In this document: positions 22,325 through 33,428 of the stretch, piece after piece
How the letters are laid out: every line of letters starts with the position of its first letter
Numbering within the stretch: position 1 is the first letter of the stretch
Source of the DNA: Patiria miniata
Taxonomy: Eukaryota > Echinodermata > Asteroidea > Valvatida > Asterinidae
Assembly: GCF_015706575.1 (NCBI RefSeq)
Contig: NW_024037048.1
Location: 16,509,512-16,573,511, forward strand
Length of the DNA: 64,000 nt
Direction of reading: 5' to 3'
Translations under genes and position numbers: made by a program
The notes under the pieces: model-generated
What the model was told of the DNA's origin: nothing
Seen by the model: the letters and a program-made list of their open reading frames with translations, nothing else
Databases searched by the model: none

Positions 22325-22810
22325 AAAAAAACCGAAACCCAAACGGCTGGACCAACTTTTGATTGAAGTTTTTCCTGTAGCACTTTCAAAATCCAGGATA
22401 TATGAAAGCCCAGTCATTAAACTTTCTTTTAGTACAAGAATCATTCAGATCACTCATGTACTTTTCAAGTTACAAAATTTTGAACACATCCGCCGTTTTA
22501 AAGTTCTGTCCACATATCACAAAAATAGGAAGTGTTCTTGCAGCAAAGTGATAACAATTCTCACAGGGATGCATGTGAATTGTTTTCATTTTATTGAAAG
22601 AACACTGACCTTTTTGTGATCCGTGGACAGAACTTTTCAAACAGTGTTTGTGTTGAAAATTAAGCAACTTGAAAAGTTCATGAGTGATTTGAATGATTCT
22701 TGTGCTAAAAGAAAGTTCATTGATTGGGCTTTCATAACCTAGATTTGGAAAGTGCTACAGGCAAAACTTCATTCAAAAATTGGTCCTGCCATTTGGGTTT
22801 CATCTTTTTT
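22325..22810. mobile_element. near-complete 486-bp palindrome (foldback MITE)
   Basis: Both arms run about 240 bp from AAACCGAAACCCAAA / TTTGGGTTTCATC to a tiny centre near GGGATGCATG, with scattered mismatches. A partial copy including the centre and right arm is at about 25,410-25,700. It holds no gene. Confidence 0.75.
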
Positions 22811-23080
22811 GACTCACCTGTATATTGCAAATGTATGCATTTATAAATACAAAAAATAAAAAAATAAAAAGTGGGTGCAAAAAAGGCAGCGGACAGCTAC
22901 GAGAAACTGGTTTATTTCTTTACTTGGCCTTGCATATCTGAAGTGCTGGGCCCTACATAAATTACACAATACTCATGGTACTATGTTGGTGGATTGGAAC
23001 ACTGATTAGAGCACCTTTTTGAGAGCTTTATGATCAGTCTACCACAGAAGGAAAGAGAATACATCTTGAAGTTTGCTCAC

Positions 23081-23206
23081 CAAACGTTGAATCTTCTCCT
23101 AATTCTCTGCCGTTCTTCAGCATGACTTCTCCCAGGAATCCTACGGGTTGTTGAGGCTTGGTTCCTCCCTTGTTCTGACCACGGACTTTACTCATGGCTC
23201 TGGAGA
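23081..23206 (-). pseudogene. endophilin-A BAR-domain exon, upstream type
   Basis: 126 nt between TTCCTGAACAG and GTGAGC, reading SRAMSKVRGQNKGGTKPQQP then VGFLGEVMLKNGRELGED. It matches SH3GL ([39 protein letters not shown]). It ends in phase 1, which fits the phase-1 start of the 134-nt exons. Open by itself. On this strand it precedes copies 2 and 1 and follows copy 3. I call it pseudogene because no other exon of the gene is near and the two copies downstream are broken. It could still belong to a live gene using a distant exon. Confidence 0.65.
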
Positions 23207-23339
23207 CTGTTCAGGAAAGACAATACGATTGATTAGGGTCAGCACACAAATAGAAGATGTATCTCTATTCGGTTTGTTTGAAGTGAATACTTAGACCCGA
23301 TTCAAACCGGTGTTCTATAGTCACCCCAAACGTAATTAT

Positions 23340-23540
23340 TCCAAAGGTTACAATTAAAGGTAATATACGACATTTGCAAACATCAACAAACAAAACTACC
23401 AAATTATTATGAAATACTTTACTTGACTGTAGGTGAATGACAGTCTCAGACATCCTGTGAAATCATGGCACCTGGTGTGCTGTCATTTTTAAGAAAATGG
23501 GAATTGTTGTATTGATTTCAAAAGATGGTCGGTCGACCAT
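23340..23540. repeat. dispersed repeat (GGCACCTGGTGTGCTGTCATTTT type)
   Basis: A block with AACATCAACAAACAAAACTACC, CATCCTGTGAAATCATGGCACC and GTGCTGTCATTTT recurs at 25,880-26,005 (cut by the 26-kb element), about 50,900-51,040 (inverted) and 60,310-60,455. It gives comparison sites for dating other insertions. Confidence 0.6.
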
Positions 23541-24082
23541 CGTTGGAAGAAACTGATTTTGCCAAATAGTGTCCCAATTTACCCAATTTATTTAGTCCAC
23601 ATTTTTTTGGCAAGCGGTTACACATCCGTGAATGGATGCAAGCCAGCTAGTCTGGTTCCCTGAGCTCAGGGAACATCACAAGATCTGGCCCAAGACCTTG
23701 TAAAGCATTTGAAGAGTACATTTGCAAAAGCAGATAAGAGCCAATTATACAAAATTGACGAAAACCCACCAACTAAATATTTTCCCTGAACACCTACAAT
23801 CATTTTTCAAATTCAATGAACTAAACAGTGAAAGTATATAAAATGCGTTTAAAGTCCAGTTCCGGAATATTATTTTGTGCGTTCCAGAACCACAAGGCGG
23901 GCTGTGACACGTTGTACTGTATGTTTGTACACTACAAGCGGCGGTTGTCCGTACTGTATTCGCAAAGTATCGGGAACATAAATTTTGCATAAAATTGTGA
24001 CTCGAGTCGACTCGAGTCATTACAACTCTGACCAATGGCTATTCTTAACATAGACATTGACAAAGTGGGAGACTAAACACGA

Positions 24083-24153
24083 TGGAGCTTGGTAGCTCAG
24101 TTGGTAGAGCACTGGAACGGCAATCTGGAGGTCCCAGGTTCTATTCCCTCTTC
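24083..24153 (+). mobile_element. tRNA-derived SINE head, inverted copy
   Basis: Same SINE head as beside the minus-strand exons, now on the plus strand, about 36 bp upstream of the exon at 24190. Confidence 0.6.
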
Positions 24154-24189
24154 CTTTCAATTTGTGGATGGTTGTATTTCCCTGTACAG

Positions 24190-24301
24190 GCCACAGATTA
24201 TTGCATTGACTGGTCGCCCTGGATGCAAGCCTGCCCTGGTTCACTTCGTCTCCCATATCACCAAGAGCACAAGCCTTCTCATATGCGGAGCAGTGCTGAT
24301 C
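24190..24301 (+). pseudogene. SLC12 exon fragment, RPALVHFVS type, inverted copy
   Basis: 112 nt, open ([16 protein letters not shown]...), acceptor CCCTGTACAG intact. The donor reads ATAAGT where the others have GTAAGT, so splicing would fail. The inverted block spans about 23,790-24,430. Confidence 0.75.
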
Positions 24302-25157
24302 ATAAGTAATCTGCTACAGTTGCAATTTGTCTGTGATTTGACAAAAGCTTGTCCCTGTGAAGCATTATGATCAGAACTTAGTTGTGCGGATCATAAGTTA
24401 TCTGCTATAATGGTACAAGGTCCGAAAATGCATCTTTAGACGCATCTTTGGAAACAACCTTCTTTAATTGTTTTCTTCAAAATGACAGCATGCAAGAAAG
24501 AATAATTTCACAGGCAGTTCAGAGCCATTACTATCTTTAAAACAAAGTATGCTTTTCAAAATGAATGTTATCAATTACTTTTTGGATAGCTGCAAATGAT
24601 CTACTCTACCGTGAACAACCAGTGCAAAAATTTCACATTTTTTTTCAGTTTAAATTTCTTCGTCAGGGGTAGCATAGACCAATTTGGGGACAACCTCTTT
24701 CAGCATGTTCAGATGGTTCTGCGGAGGCACTAGGCTCACGTGAATCGCGCACTCCGGACTCCTTTGACCAAAACATTTGCGAGCCTCGTCTTTAAGAACG
24801 CGTGCACGTAGTCGTGGCGCAACCTCAAAAATGGCTTCTAATTTTGCTCGCCGGATTACGCTATATGAGAATGTAATTTCCAGTAACCCTGGTTAACCCT
24901 TCTGTTAGTGAGCATTAGCCATGTCTGAATGACATGGCTACGACTAACACTAGCCCACATGGGAAGTGGCTTCATCTGCTTCCATAGGTGCAACTAATGT
25001 ATTAGCCGTAGCCACTTCATTCTGACGTGGCTTTATGCTTTCCATTTTCCCTAATTTGTGCTTGAATTTCCCCGAACGTGGCTGTGCAACACAGTCCTGA
25101 TTCTATCAGAATCAACCAGATAATGGGTGATGTTAGATTTTGTAAGATGGAACTCAC

Positions 25158-25291
25158 GTTGATCTCCTTCAGATCTTTGTTCTTGAGATGATCCAGGGGA
25201 CCCACAAAGTTCTGTCTGACGTTCAGATCGAAGGCGTCCTTGACTTCAGAAAGTTGCCTCAGTGATTCGCCCATCTCGACCATCGCCGTAC
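25158..25291 (-). pseudogene. endophilin-A BAR-domain exon, copy 3 (intact frame)
   Basis: 134 nt with the full frame: TAMVEMGESLRQLSEVKDAF then DLNVRQNFVGPLDHLKNKDL and KEIN. Both splice sites are good. Of the three copies only this one is unbroken, yet on this strand it lies upstream of the exon that should precede it (23081-23206), so it cannot be used with that exon without trans-splicing or a circular RNA. Confidence 0.7.
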
Positions 25292-26019
25292 CTGTATCCA
25301 AACAAAAACAAAAACATAACAAAATCCATCTTTTTATAATACCTATAACAGGAAAGATTTTATTGTCCTGTTGTTTCCACCAACATGAGGCCAGTTGGGA
25401 TAGGTAAAAAAGTAAGTGTTCTTTCAGCAAAACGAAAACAATTCTCAAAGGGATGCATGTGAATTGTTTTTGTTTTGCTGAAATAACACGTACATTTCTT
25501 TGTGATCCATGGACAGAACTTTAAAATGGTGTGCGTTCAAAATTCCGTAACTTTAAGCAAATGAGTGACGTGAATGATTCTTGTGTTAATACAAAGCCCA
25601 TTGATTGGGCTGTCATATCCTAGATTTGGAAAGTGCTACAGGCAAAACTTTATTCAAAAATTGGTCCAGCCATTTGGGTTTCGTCTTTTATGACTCACCT
25701 GTATATTGCAAATGTATGCATTTATAAATAAAAAAAATAAAAAAATACAAAGTGGGTACAAAGGGTCAGAAAACAAATAGAAGACCTATCTCTATTTGGT
25801 TTGTTTGAAGTGAATACTTAGACCCGATTCAAACCGGTGTTCTATAGTCACCCCAAACGTAATTATTCCAAAGGTTACAATTAAAGGTAATATACGACAT
25901 TTGCAAACATCAACAAACAAAACTACCAAATTATCATGAAATACTTTACTTGACTGTAGATGAATGACAGTCTCAGACATCCTGTGAAATCATGGCACCT
26001 GGTGTCCCAGCTAACACAT

Positions 26020-26830
26020 CACGTTGCCACAACGTTGTGCAAAGTTGTGAAAATGTTGTCATTTGGTAACGTGTCACGATGACATTCAAGCAACGTTGAC
26101 ACAACGTTTGACTGTATAATTGGTGGTTGTAAAAATGTTGTATATCGGTAATTTGTACAACGTTGTACGAAAGTCATCATATGACATTGTATTGACGTTG
26201 TATGGTGGTTGTTTCACAATCGTTGTAATAAAGTAATAAATATGACGTTGTGGTTACGTTGAATGTAGGTGTTTTCATGACGTTGTTTTTAAGTTGTCAA
26301 TGTTACGTTGTCAGAACGTTGTAATTTAGAATGTTTACAACGTTGCTGTGAGGTTATACTCATGACGTTGAGTTAACGTTCCATCTACGTTATTTTATAA
26401 CGTTTTTTTTTCAGTTGTGAAAATCACATTGACACGACGTTGTAGTTTGGTATTTCAAAACGTTGCTGTGATGTAATAATCATGACGTTGTAGTAACATT
26501 GTATGTGGGTACTTTTACAACGTTGTTGGTATGTTGTCAATCTCACGTTGTCATGACGTTGTAGATAAAAATTTACACCACGTTGCTGTGTTCATGACGT
26601 TATGATGACGTTGCATAAAAGTCTCATCATAATGTCGTTGTTAAGTTGTAAATATCATGTTGTCGTGACATTGCAGTTTGGTATTTTCACAGCGTTGCTG
26701 CTATGTTGTGAACCTCACGTTGCTGTATTGTTTTACAAAGGTGTTTTGACACTGAATTTAAGTTGTAATTATGCTGTGGGTTATTATCCATATGCTGTTG
26801 TGGTATTGACAAAAACATTGTGATTACGAT
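26020..26830. repeat. 60-bp ACGTTG minisatellite (left end)
   Basis: AACGTTG-like cores recur near 26339, 26399, 26459, 26519 and 26580, a steady 60-bp spacing with a second CACGTTG-type core inside each unit. Units are diverged, more so at the inner edge. Confidence 0.8.
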
Positions 26831-27286
26831 TTACTGAATGTGAAGTGAACATAATGTTTTAATTAATGATGTTTTATTTGATAATAATTAACATTTGGGT
26901 GCCGCCTTGCATTAATAATGTAACTCATGAAATTTCGAACATCATCATGTTTGTTTTGTCGTAGTAGGAATAAAATGTTTCCATATATTTTTCTAATGGT
27001 CTAAGATGGATGAGATCGTGGTCAAAGCGCGACTGTTTCCCGCTCATATTCATTGTTGTATACTCAATGTATATATTTATTGCACACACCAACGTAACTT
27101 GAAATATGATTCCTGTTCTCAAAGAAAATATTACCATGGCGCATGCGCGTCAGCAGAAATTCCACGTCCAGACCGCGTGATAGCTTATTTGAATCGCTCT
27201 GCTCAGTCGAGTCAGCGATCTAGCAGCAGCATCAGCTCACTAGTATAACGGTCGCCGACTCGCCGTCCAGTTGATATGAATTAGCC

Positions 27287-30141
27287 ATGGTCACCAAGCA
27301 AGTTATTTTCACTACAGCATTTCTTAGAAGGTAGGAATGACATTTTCTGTATCTTGGCTTCATTCTTGTGTCGAACACATTGTCTAAAAATCTGAAGAAA
27401 TTGGATCAAATTAAAGTAAAACAACTTTTCGAACAAAGTCGCTGTAAAAAAATGAAGATTTTCCTATGCCTATCATCTTGTTTTTTTTTTTATAAATGTT
27501 GAAAATGTTCTTCAGACTCGATCAGAATAAATGTAGATTAATTAAGAGTGAAAATATGTGCCTCAATTGAGATTGGAGGCCCGTCAATGCGAACAGTTTT
27601 GGAGGATCATACACTGAAAGAAACGTTCAAGTCATCTGGTTTTCAATTTAATAATAAAATCTTGGTAATATTCCAAGGAAATAATATACATGTGGATCAG
27701 ATTTACTCGAATTCATGTGAGACATGTTAGACCTTTTTAACAACACTTTAGGTTGGAAAGTTATTTGTTCGATAGTTATAATTTTAGATACAACAGATAT
27801 TGTTTTAGCAAATGGCAACATGTTGGAAGTGTATACATTATATCGAGAAGACTTTTGATTTGTGTACTATAGAATAGGCTTATGTTTGTATTTTTTTTCA
27901 AATTGATGAATTAATCAAACTGTAACAATATTGTATTGAGATACCCATGATACCCGAGCCAACAACCGTGAAATAGTTACCTGGGGTATCTCTTAATTTA
28001 TAGATCTGATTTGATTTTCTCTACTAAAACTAGCGCAAATTTAGGCATAAACAGTCCGTTATAAAATTCCCGCTCAAAGACACAGTGTACGGTTGTAATA
28101 CTAATAGCAACGCGCATTAGCATTTCAGTCCCAAGGGTCAGACCTAAAGTTCACGTACCAGGACTGTACACGTATAAACGGTCATCTGGCTTTCGTTGGC
28201 TTGTACATAACAAGTGTATACAGTTTCAATCCGGGCTTTCGGGCCGTATAGCTCCCAGGGTTTGGCGTGATTTATGGGAGTTTGACCAAAGTGTGTGGAG
28301 TAGGGTTCAGGGCCAGGTCAGCACTGTTACAAGATCAATGAAAAATACGCGAACTATAAAAGCCTTTTCTAAAAAGGGTCATTTGTAGACTAGTTTTATT
28401 ATTTATGTGGGTTGAAGAGCACGGGGATCATATTTACACTGTGTTCAAACTTGATTAGTTTTATATATTTCTCAACCTTAAAAAACATCGTTACTTTCTC
28501 CAGGTAGGCAGTACACATGTATGATATACGTGAGTGCACTGGCAGCAGGATGTGGCATGTTTAAACTTTTAACTTCAGCAGTCTTCGAGGGAGGAAGTTT
28601 CTAATTATTTTGAAAACCACCCCATACATCTCTTCAAGGTTGTTGCTGTAAGTAATTCAACATACACTGACCTTCTATATACATGTTCTGTAAGATGGTG
28701 AAATTAACTTTTAAAATGTGTTGAAAATACACCTTGGTCGAAATTTGTTAAGTGATTACCTGACGTTCACCAGACACCTATATTAATTCAATTTATGTAT
28801 TCATGAAATTTATCTATACTATAAAATTCAAGACCGTGAACCCATTGCATGCATATCCAAATCCTTCCAACTCAAAATGTTCATACTAGCACGTCCGCCT
28901 TAACAAAGTCATTCTTGTCGAGTCATGCGCCAGAAAAGATGCGTGCCCGATACTCTCTAAAAATAACCAAAAAAAACCCCACACATTTTGCGTGAACCTC
29001 CCCGGCGAGAGCTGATTAATTTTTTAGCAGGTATTAACTTGAATGTTGTGAAAAAATGCAATGAAGTTTATAATTTTTATCGTTAGATGTCTTTCAAAAA
29101 TAATAACTTGTATTTCGCAGGAAAATAGCAGTTGAAAAAAAGTAAATAAACTTTCGGAGTGAAACTCGAAAGTAGCGTAGGCAACGGATCTTTAATCAAA
29201 ATAATTATGAATCAAATTAGGTTTTGCCCTTCACCGACGTATAAACACTGTGTACCCAGTGTGTATTCGCATAAAATAATTATGCGCATATCAAAACTGC
29301 AACTGGACGGTTCTTCTTAACATTTAATGAAATTGTTTCGTGTGGAATTTAAATAACTTTAAAAAAGCTTGAGCTCTTTGGTAATCAAATATTTTCTGTA
29401 TTATATTCAGGTACCTGCATGACATGACTTCGCATGAACTTTTAGAAATGGCAGCCGATTGTGCTTGGTTATCCAGAAGGGCCAAGATTCAAGGTAAGTG
29501 TATTAAGAAACTAACCATCGCAGTCACTAAATTGATTGGTCCAAAGATATCAGCGACAAACACCTTAAATACACTTCTGAAACGAGCACCATAGACCTAA
29601 TGCAATGCCGACTACCAAGACCATAAACTTGCGGAAGAACCAACATTTTGTTCGTTACGTACATACATTTGAACATGAAGTTGTTTAGATTACATAAAAA
29701 TGCGTAAAGCAGGCTTGCGCTTTAACTCTCAACAAGGGTTTTTGGTTACCCTTTAAATTTGAGAAATATCCTTGACTTCAGGGTCAACTTGAAACAAGAG
29801 GCTCATTTAATTTATCCCTGTCTCTCGTGGGTTAAAGATTGTACATGTAGAAACACAGGCACAGCTCTGCTTGAAGTACATGTATTGAGAAGACAGACAT
29901 TATCTGGATATACATGTAGTTTTAAATTTCACATCTGGTGAGCCAGCGTGACACGCAGTGAGTGTTTTAGGCCTGAGGCAGCAAACATTAAATGGTTCAT
30001 AATGTTTAAATAATTGATACATTGTTTTTTGTTTTCCTTATTTTCTTGTCAGATTCGTGTCTTTGGAGAAGTGCCATATTGACAATTAACTTGCTGAACA
30101 AGGAATCCACTTACTTCTACATCTGGATAATCTTCTGTTAA
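27287..30141 (+). CDS. candidate three-exon gene, 71-residue protein of unknown function
   Basis: Exons 27287-27330, 29411-29493 and 30053-30141 join in compatible phases (2, then 1) through standard sites: AG|GTAGGA, TATATTCAG|G, AAG|GTAAGT and TTTTCTTGTCAG|A. The start is GCCATGG, a strong Kozak context, in a locally less AT-rich stretch (27,130-27,300) that contains GCGCATGCGC and could be a promoter. The product begins MVTKQVIFTTAFLRR. The middle exon gives YLHDMTSHELLEMAADCAWL, likely helical with an acidic-basic pattern. The end is hydrophobic (TYFYIWIIFC). I recognise no family. It lies wholly inside the 26.0-31.9 kb element, so it may be the element's own gene or a captured one. Short exons can match splice consensus by chance. 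Confidence 0.4.
29150..29290. mobile_element. SINE-tail fragment
   Basis: AGGTTTTGCCCTTCACCGACGT and the CACTGTGTACCCAGT-like stretch after it match the tail of the minus-strand SINE at 63,825-63,972. The tRNA-like head is missing. Confidence 0.45.
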
Positions 30142-30823
30142 AGGTTTCATTAAATGAATGTTACTCTAAAACATAGATTGGGCAATTAGCCAATCTTAAT
30201 GGAGGTATTCAAAGAAAATCATGTTGAAATGTCAATATTTTAAAATGCAGGTTTTTTGCGAGTTCCCTGCATACAAATATATCTTCACGAACAAATGCTA
30301 TTCAAGTATCCCTTTCAAGTGTAATTTTTTTTCATAGACTCTGTAGCTACAAAAAAACCAAAACAATTCCTTTGAGTTTTCTTTTGAAGATGTTCCATGG
30401 GAGAGAAAGAAAAAGAAGGATCTAGATAGAGGACAGGTTTAAAAAGCATGTGATTCAGTAGATTAAAAGTTGTCTGATCTATTTTATTTGTTCGATGTGA
30501 AAGTCGCCTTCCTATACTATATTTCTCATCACGGAGAGTGGAAAATGCTTATTTTCAAATACTATTTGAAACCATTCTTTTGCCTGAATGTACGTTACGT
30601 ATAGCACTGTGTATTTTTCATGAATTGATCCAATACATGAATAGGTATTCTCTAGTGTGGGTAACATTGTGAAATGGTACCCCTCTGAAGGTGATGTATA
30701 AAACCGGTTAGTGGTTAGTGGGTCGACGATAATAGCCCTTGCATTCCGGCTCTGGCTATATTATTGGCGACCAGACCCTTTATCTTTTAATTGCTCAGTA
30801 ACAACGTTATTGTCTTGTTAAAA

Positions 30824-31006
30824 GGTTGGTTCATACTCTGTGAAGTTACGGCAATTTACTTTGTGAAGTTACGGCACGCATTAACGCCAGCGCTAAAAAT
30901 TCTGGGGAAAAAAGAGTGAACCACATTTAACTCTGGGCAATTTTGAGTCAAATGGTTTCGATGTCAACATTTCAAAATTTGCTTTCACTTGAAGTATGAA
31001 CCGATC
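30824..31006. mobile_element. possible MITE, GGTTCATACT ends
   Basis: GGTTGGTTCATACT at the left and AGTATGAACCGATC at the right are inverted over about 10 bp. Inside is a tandem TGTGAAGTTACGGCA pair. No clear target duplication. Confidence 0.4.
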
Positions 31007-31309
31007 GTTAGAGCTCAGCCCATTCACTAAGGCGTGCATTCCGTAATGTGGATTCAAGTAAAAGACTTTAATTGTATACCATTCACGAAATGGACACTGT
31101 AGTAATATGTGCATATTGATGTGTCCAAATAATTGCAGTGAGTATTAATTACACTTACCGTTTTAGTGATTGCATTTTAGTAATGTTTTTACATGCTGTT
31201 GTTTCTGAACACTCTTTGTAATAAAATTAGAGAAACATGAATTACATTTATGTTTAATTGTTTTGTTATCGTTTTCAGAAACATTTCTCCATAAATGCCC
31301 AGTAGGCTG

Positions 31310-31900
31310 CAGTAAGTTGGCCACCATGTTACAGCAACATGTCCATTAAGTTGTAGTAACGTGTCCACAAAGTTGCAGCAACGTGCCTTTAAAGTTGCAG
31401 AAACGTCCCATTTAGCTGCAATAACGTGCCCGCAAAGTTGCAGCAATGTCCTCATAAAGTTGCAGTAACGTCCCCATAAAGTTGCAGTAACGTGCCCATA
31501 AAGTTGCTTAAACGTGTCCAATACGTTGCTTTAACGTGTACAATTAGTTGCATCAACGTGTCCAGTAAGTTGCAGTGACGTCCCAAATTAGGTTGCAGTA
31601 ACGTGCTAATCAAGTGGTAATCATGTCGCCAAAAGGTTGTAGGAACGTGCGTAGAAGTTGCTGTTATGTGTCAATTTGGTCGCAAATAACGTGGCGTCAA
31701 GGTGGTAATCATGTGCAATCACGACCAAAAAAAGTTGTGATGTATGTTGCGTTTACGTTGTGGAAACGTCATTGTAACGTTGCGTGATAACGTTGTAGCA
31801 ACGCGCACGCGAGTCAACATTTTTACGTTGCCGCAACGTCATTTTCCTCACGTGGCAACAACGAAAACCTGACCTTTTTGCAACGTTGTCACAACGTAAA
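31310..31900. repeat. ~22-bp AAGTTGCAGTAACGTG minisatellite (right end)
   Basis: Repeated AAAGTTGCAG(T/C)AACGT with CCCAT or CCACA spacers from about 31,310 to 31,620, grading into more irregular ACGTTG motifs up to the element's end. Unit length and strand of the core differ from the left array. Confidence 0.75.
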
Positions 31901-31914
31901 TGTGTTAGCTGGGA

Positions 31915-32640
31915 AAGCGGTCATTACGCCTAACCACTGATTTCCTGCTAAAACTTGTTGTTTTTGCAAACAATCTTGACTCTGTATTGTAGAGAAGATG
32001 CAAGTGTACAGTACACTATTTGTCTGGGGTTGATTGTGTGGGTGTGTGTGGAGGGGGGGGGGGGGGGGCTGAACCTCATTTGGCGCTATGGGGGCGCTCC
32101 CATCCCGGCACCCCCTTCTTCTCCATAGATTTCATGAATCAATCGAGGGAAGGCCGGATGAGAAGCATCGATTTAAAACCAGTCGTCTTCTCTCCACTTC
32201 TGATTTAGTTATTCCAACTACTGATTTTGCTGCCGTGACCCCACCCCTCCCCGTCAGTCAGCCTTGTTAAATAAAAAAGTCATAACTCAACATTAGACCT
32301 TAGACAATAACTAGACAATAGCTGGACAATTTAGTGTGCTAGTTCTATGTTGGTTTGTTCTAAAATGAAGCCCATTTTAACAATGTGTGTAAGCTTAATT
32401 GCCCATTACACATAATTGATTTTCATGTACTGAATCAATTTGATGGTGACTACATACAAAACAAAAAACACACGGAATATATACTTCTACTACCCCGAGA
32501 CTCAAACCATAGAGTTATTCGTACAGCGCAAACTGATCAGCGAGTAAATCACGGCCGGTGTACGTCATTATTCTATCCACCAATCACAGTTACTCGGTGA
32601 CTAGCGGTGACCACAAGTGCCGGGATGTAGTTTTGCGTGT
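31915..32640. other. no gene seen; G run at 32051-32068
   Basis: Right flank of the 5.9-kb element. A long G run with a nearby inverted CCC-rich stretch (32,050-32,125) resembles the interior of the C/G-run MITEs in this window, but no paired ends are visible. Confidence 0.35.
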
Positions 32641-32649
32641 CAATCACAA

Positions 32650-32790
32650 ATCACGTGTTTTGGATTTGTCACCGACATCGATACAGTATCAACCAATAGG
32701 ATGTGGCTATTTCAGTGTCGGTGACACAAGTTTGTATGGGTGACTTCAATAGCCTCAACGATATTAACATGACTTTCGTCTCAGTAATAT
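32650..32790 (+). promoter_or_regulatory. candidate promoter with CCAAT inside an inverted repeat
   Basis: CACGTG (32652-32657) and CCAAT (32693-32697) lie close together. GTCACCGACA (32668-32677) and TGTCGGTGAC (32716-32725) are inverted around the CCAAT. It precedes the candidate first leader exon. No TATA box at the expected place. Inferred only. Confidence 0.3.
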
Positions 32791-32799
32791 GAAGCGAGT

Positions 32800-32956
32800 C
32801 GGTGATGTGTGATTGACAGTCCCTCAGTCACTGCTCAGGAAATCGATTCCAAGATTTAAGGCAGATGCGGGCCGCTTCTCCCCTCACAGCTCGTAACCTA
32901 GCTCCTTCGGACGACAACCAGAGAGAGAACTGATTGCAAGAACAAGATTGTGCTCG
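32800..32956 (+). other. candidate non-coding first exon of the C1q gene
   Basis: A less AT-rich stretch ends at CTCG|GTGAGTG, a strong donor, with no long frame before it. It may start the transcript of the collagen-C1q gene through the leader exons at 34674, 40111 and 42028. The start is uncertain and the link to C1q is inferred from strand and order. Confidence 0.35.
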
Positions 32957-33352
32957 GTGAGTGTTTGAAACAATTATGTTTTTTTCCCCCAAAACAATGT
33001 GCCTTCTTGCACGTAGTTTGAATCAACGTGGGATTGAAATTCCGAAGATTATTGCTGACACTGTTTCCAAACAGCGAGCGTGGTAGTAGGCTTGAGCCTC
33101 GCTTCTTTGTAAGCTTGTGATGTGTAGTTGCTTGAGGAGTGAGGACTGAACAACAAAATGTTTATGAACAAATTAAATTGGAATTGAAACTGATCTTGCG
33201 TGACTATGATACCGATGCTGTTGCACGATAACTAACAGCCAAACCAGCGCGGTCCGAACCGCCACAATTAGTGATCGTCATTTACAAACAAACATTGTTG
33301 GATAAAAGTGTGACTAGTCGGAATAAACACTCTATAGCCTCACAGTTATAGG

Positions 33353-33428
33353 ACGCAAATACTAACAGACCGGATGATCATGCACTTCGTACTAAGTGCA
33401 TGATCATCCGGTCTGTTAGTATTTGCGT
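33353..33428. repeat. perfect 35-bp inverted repeat, 6-nt loop
   Basis: Arms 33353-33387 and 33394-33428 are exact reverse complements (ACGCAAATACTAACAGACCG at the outer end). Blocks B and C have only one arm-like stretch (CGCAAATACAAACGGACCGG), so the second arm was made here by local inverted copying, or is an assembly artefact. Confidence 0.85.

Larger units (their letters stand above)
26007..31914. mobile_element. 5.9-kb element with inverted ends and ACGTTG minisatellites
   Basis: The left end CCCAGCTAACACATCACGTT is matched by the inverted right end AACGTAAATGTGTTAGCTGGG. Inside each end lies an ACGTTG-rich tandem repeat, of different unit length on the two sides. The left end interrupts a dispersed repeat whose uninterrupted form is at 23,340-23,540. 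The right flank does not resume that repeat, so the target duplication cannot be shown. The interior of about 4.4 kb is single copy here and holds a candidate spliced gene. I cannot assign a superfamily. No transposase motif is seen. Confidence 0.65.

Noticed and set aside
26007-31914. Large virus-like transposon for the 26-32 kb element
   Set aside because: Too short, with no frame resembling polymerase, integrase or structural proteins.
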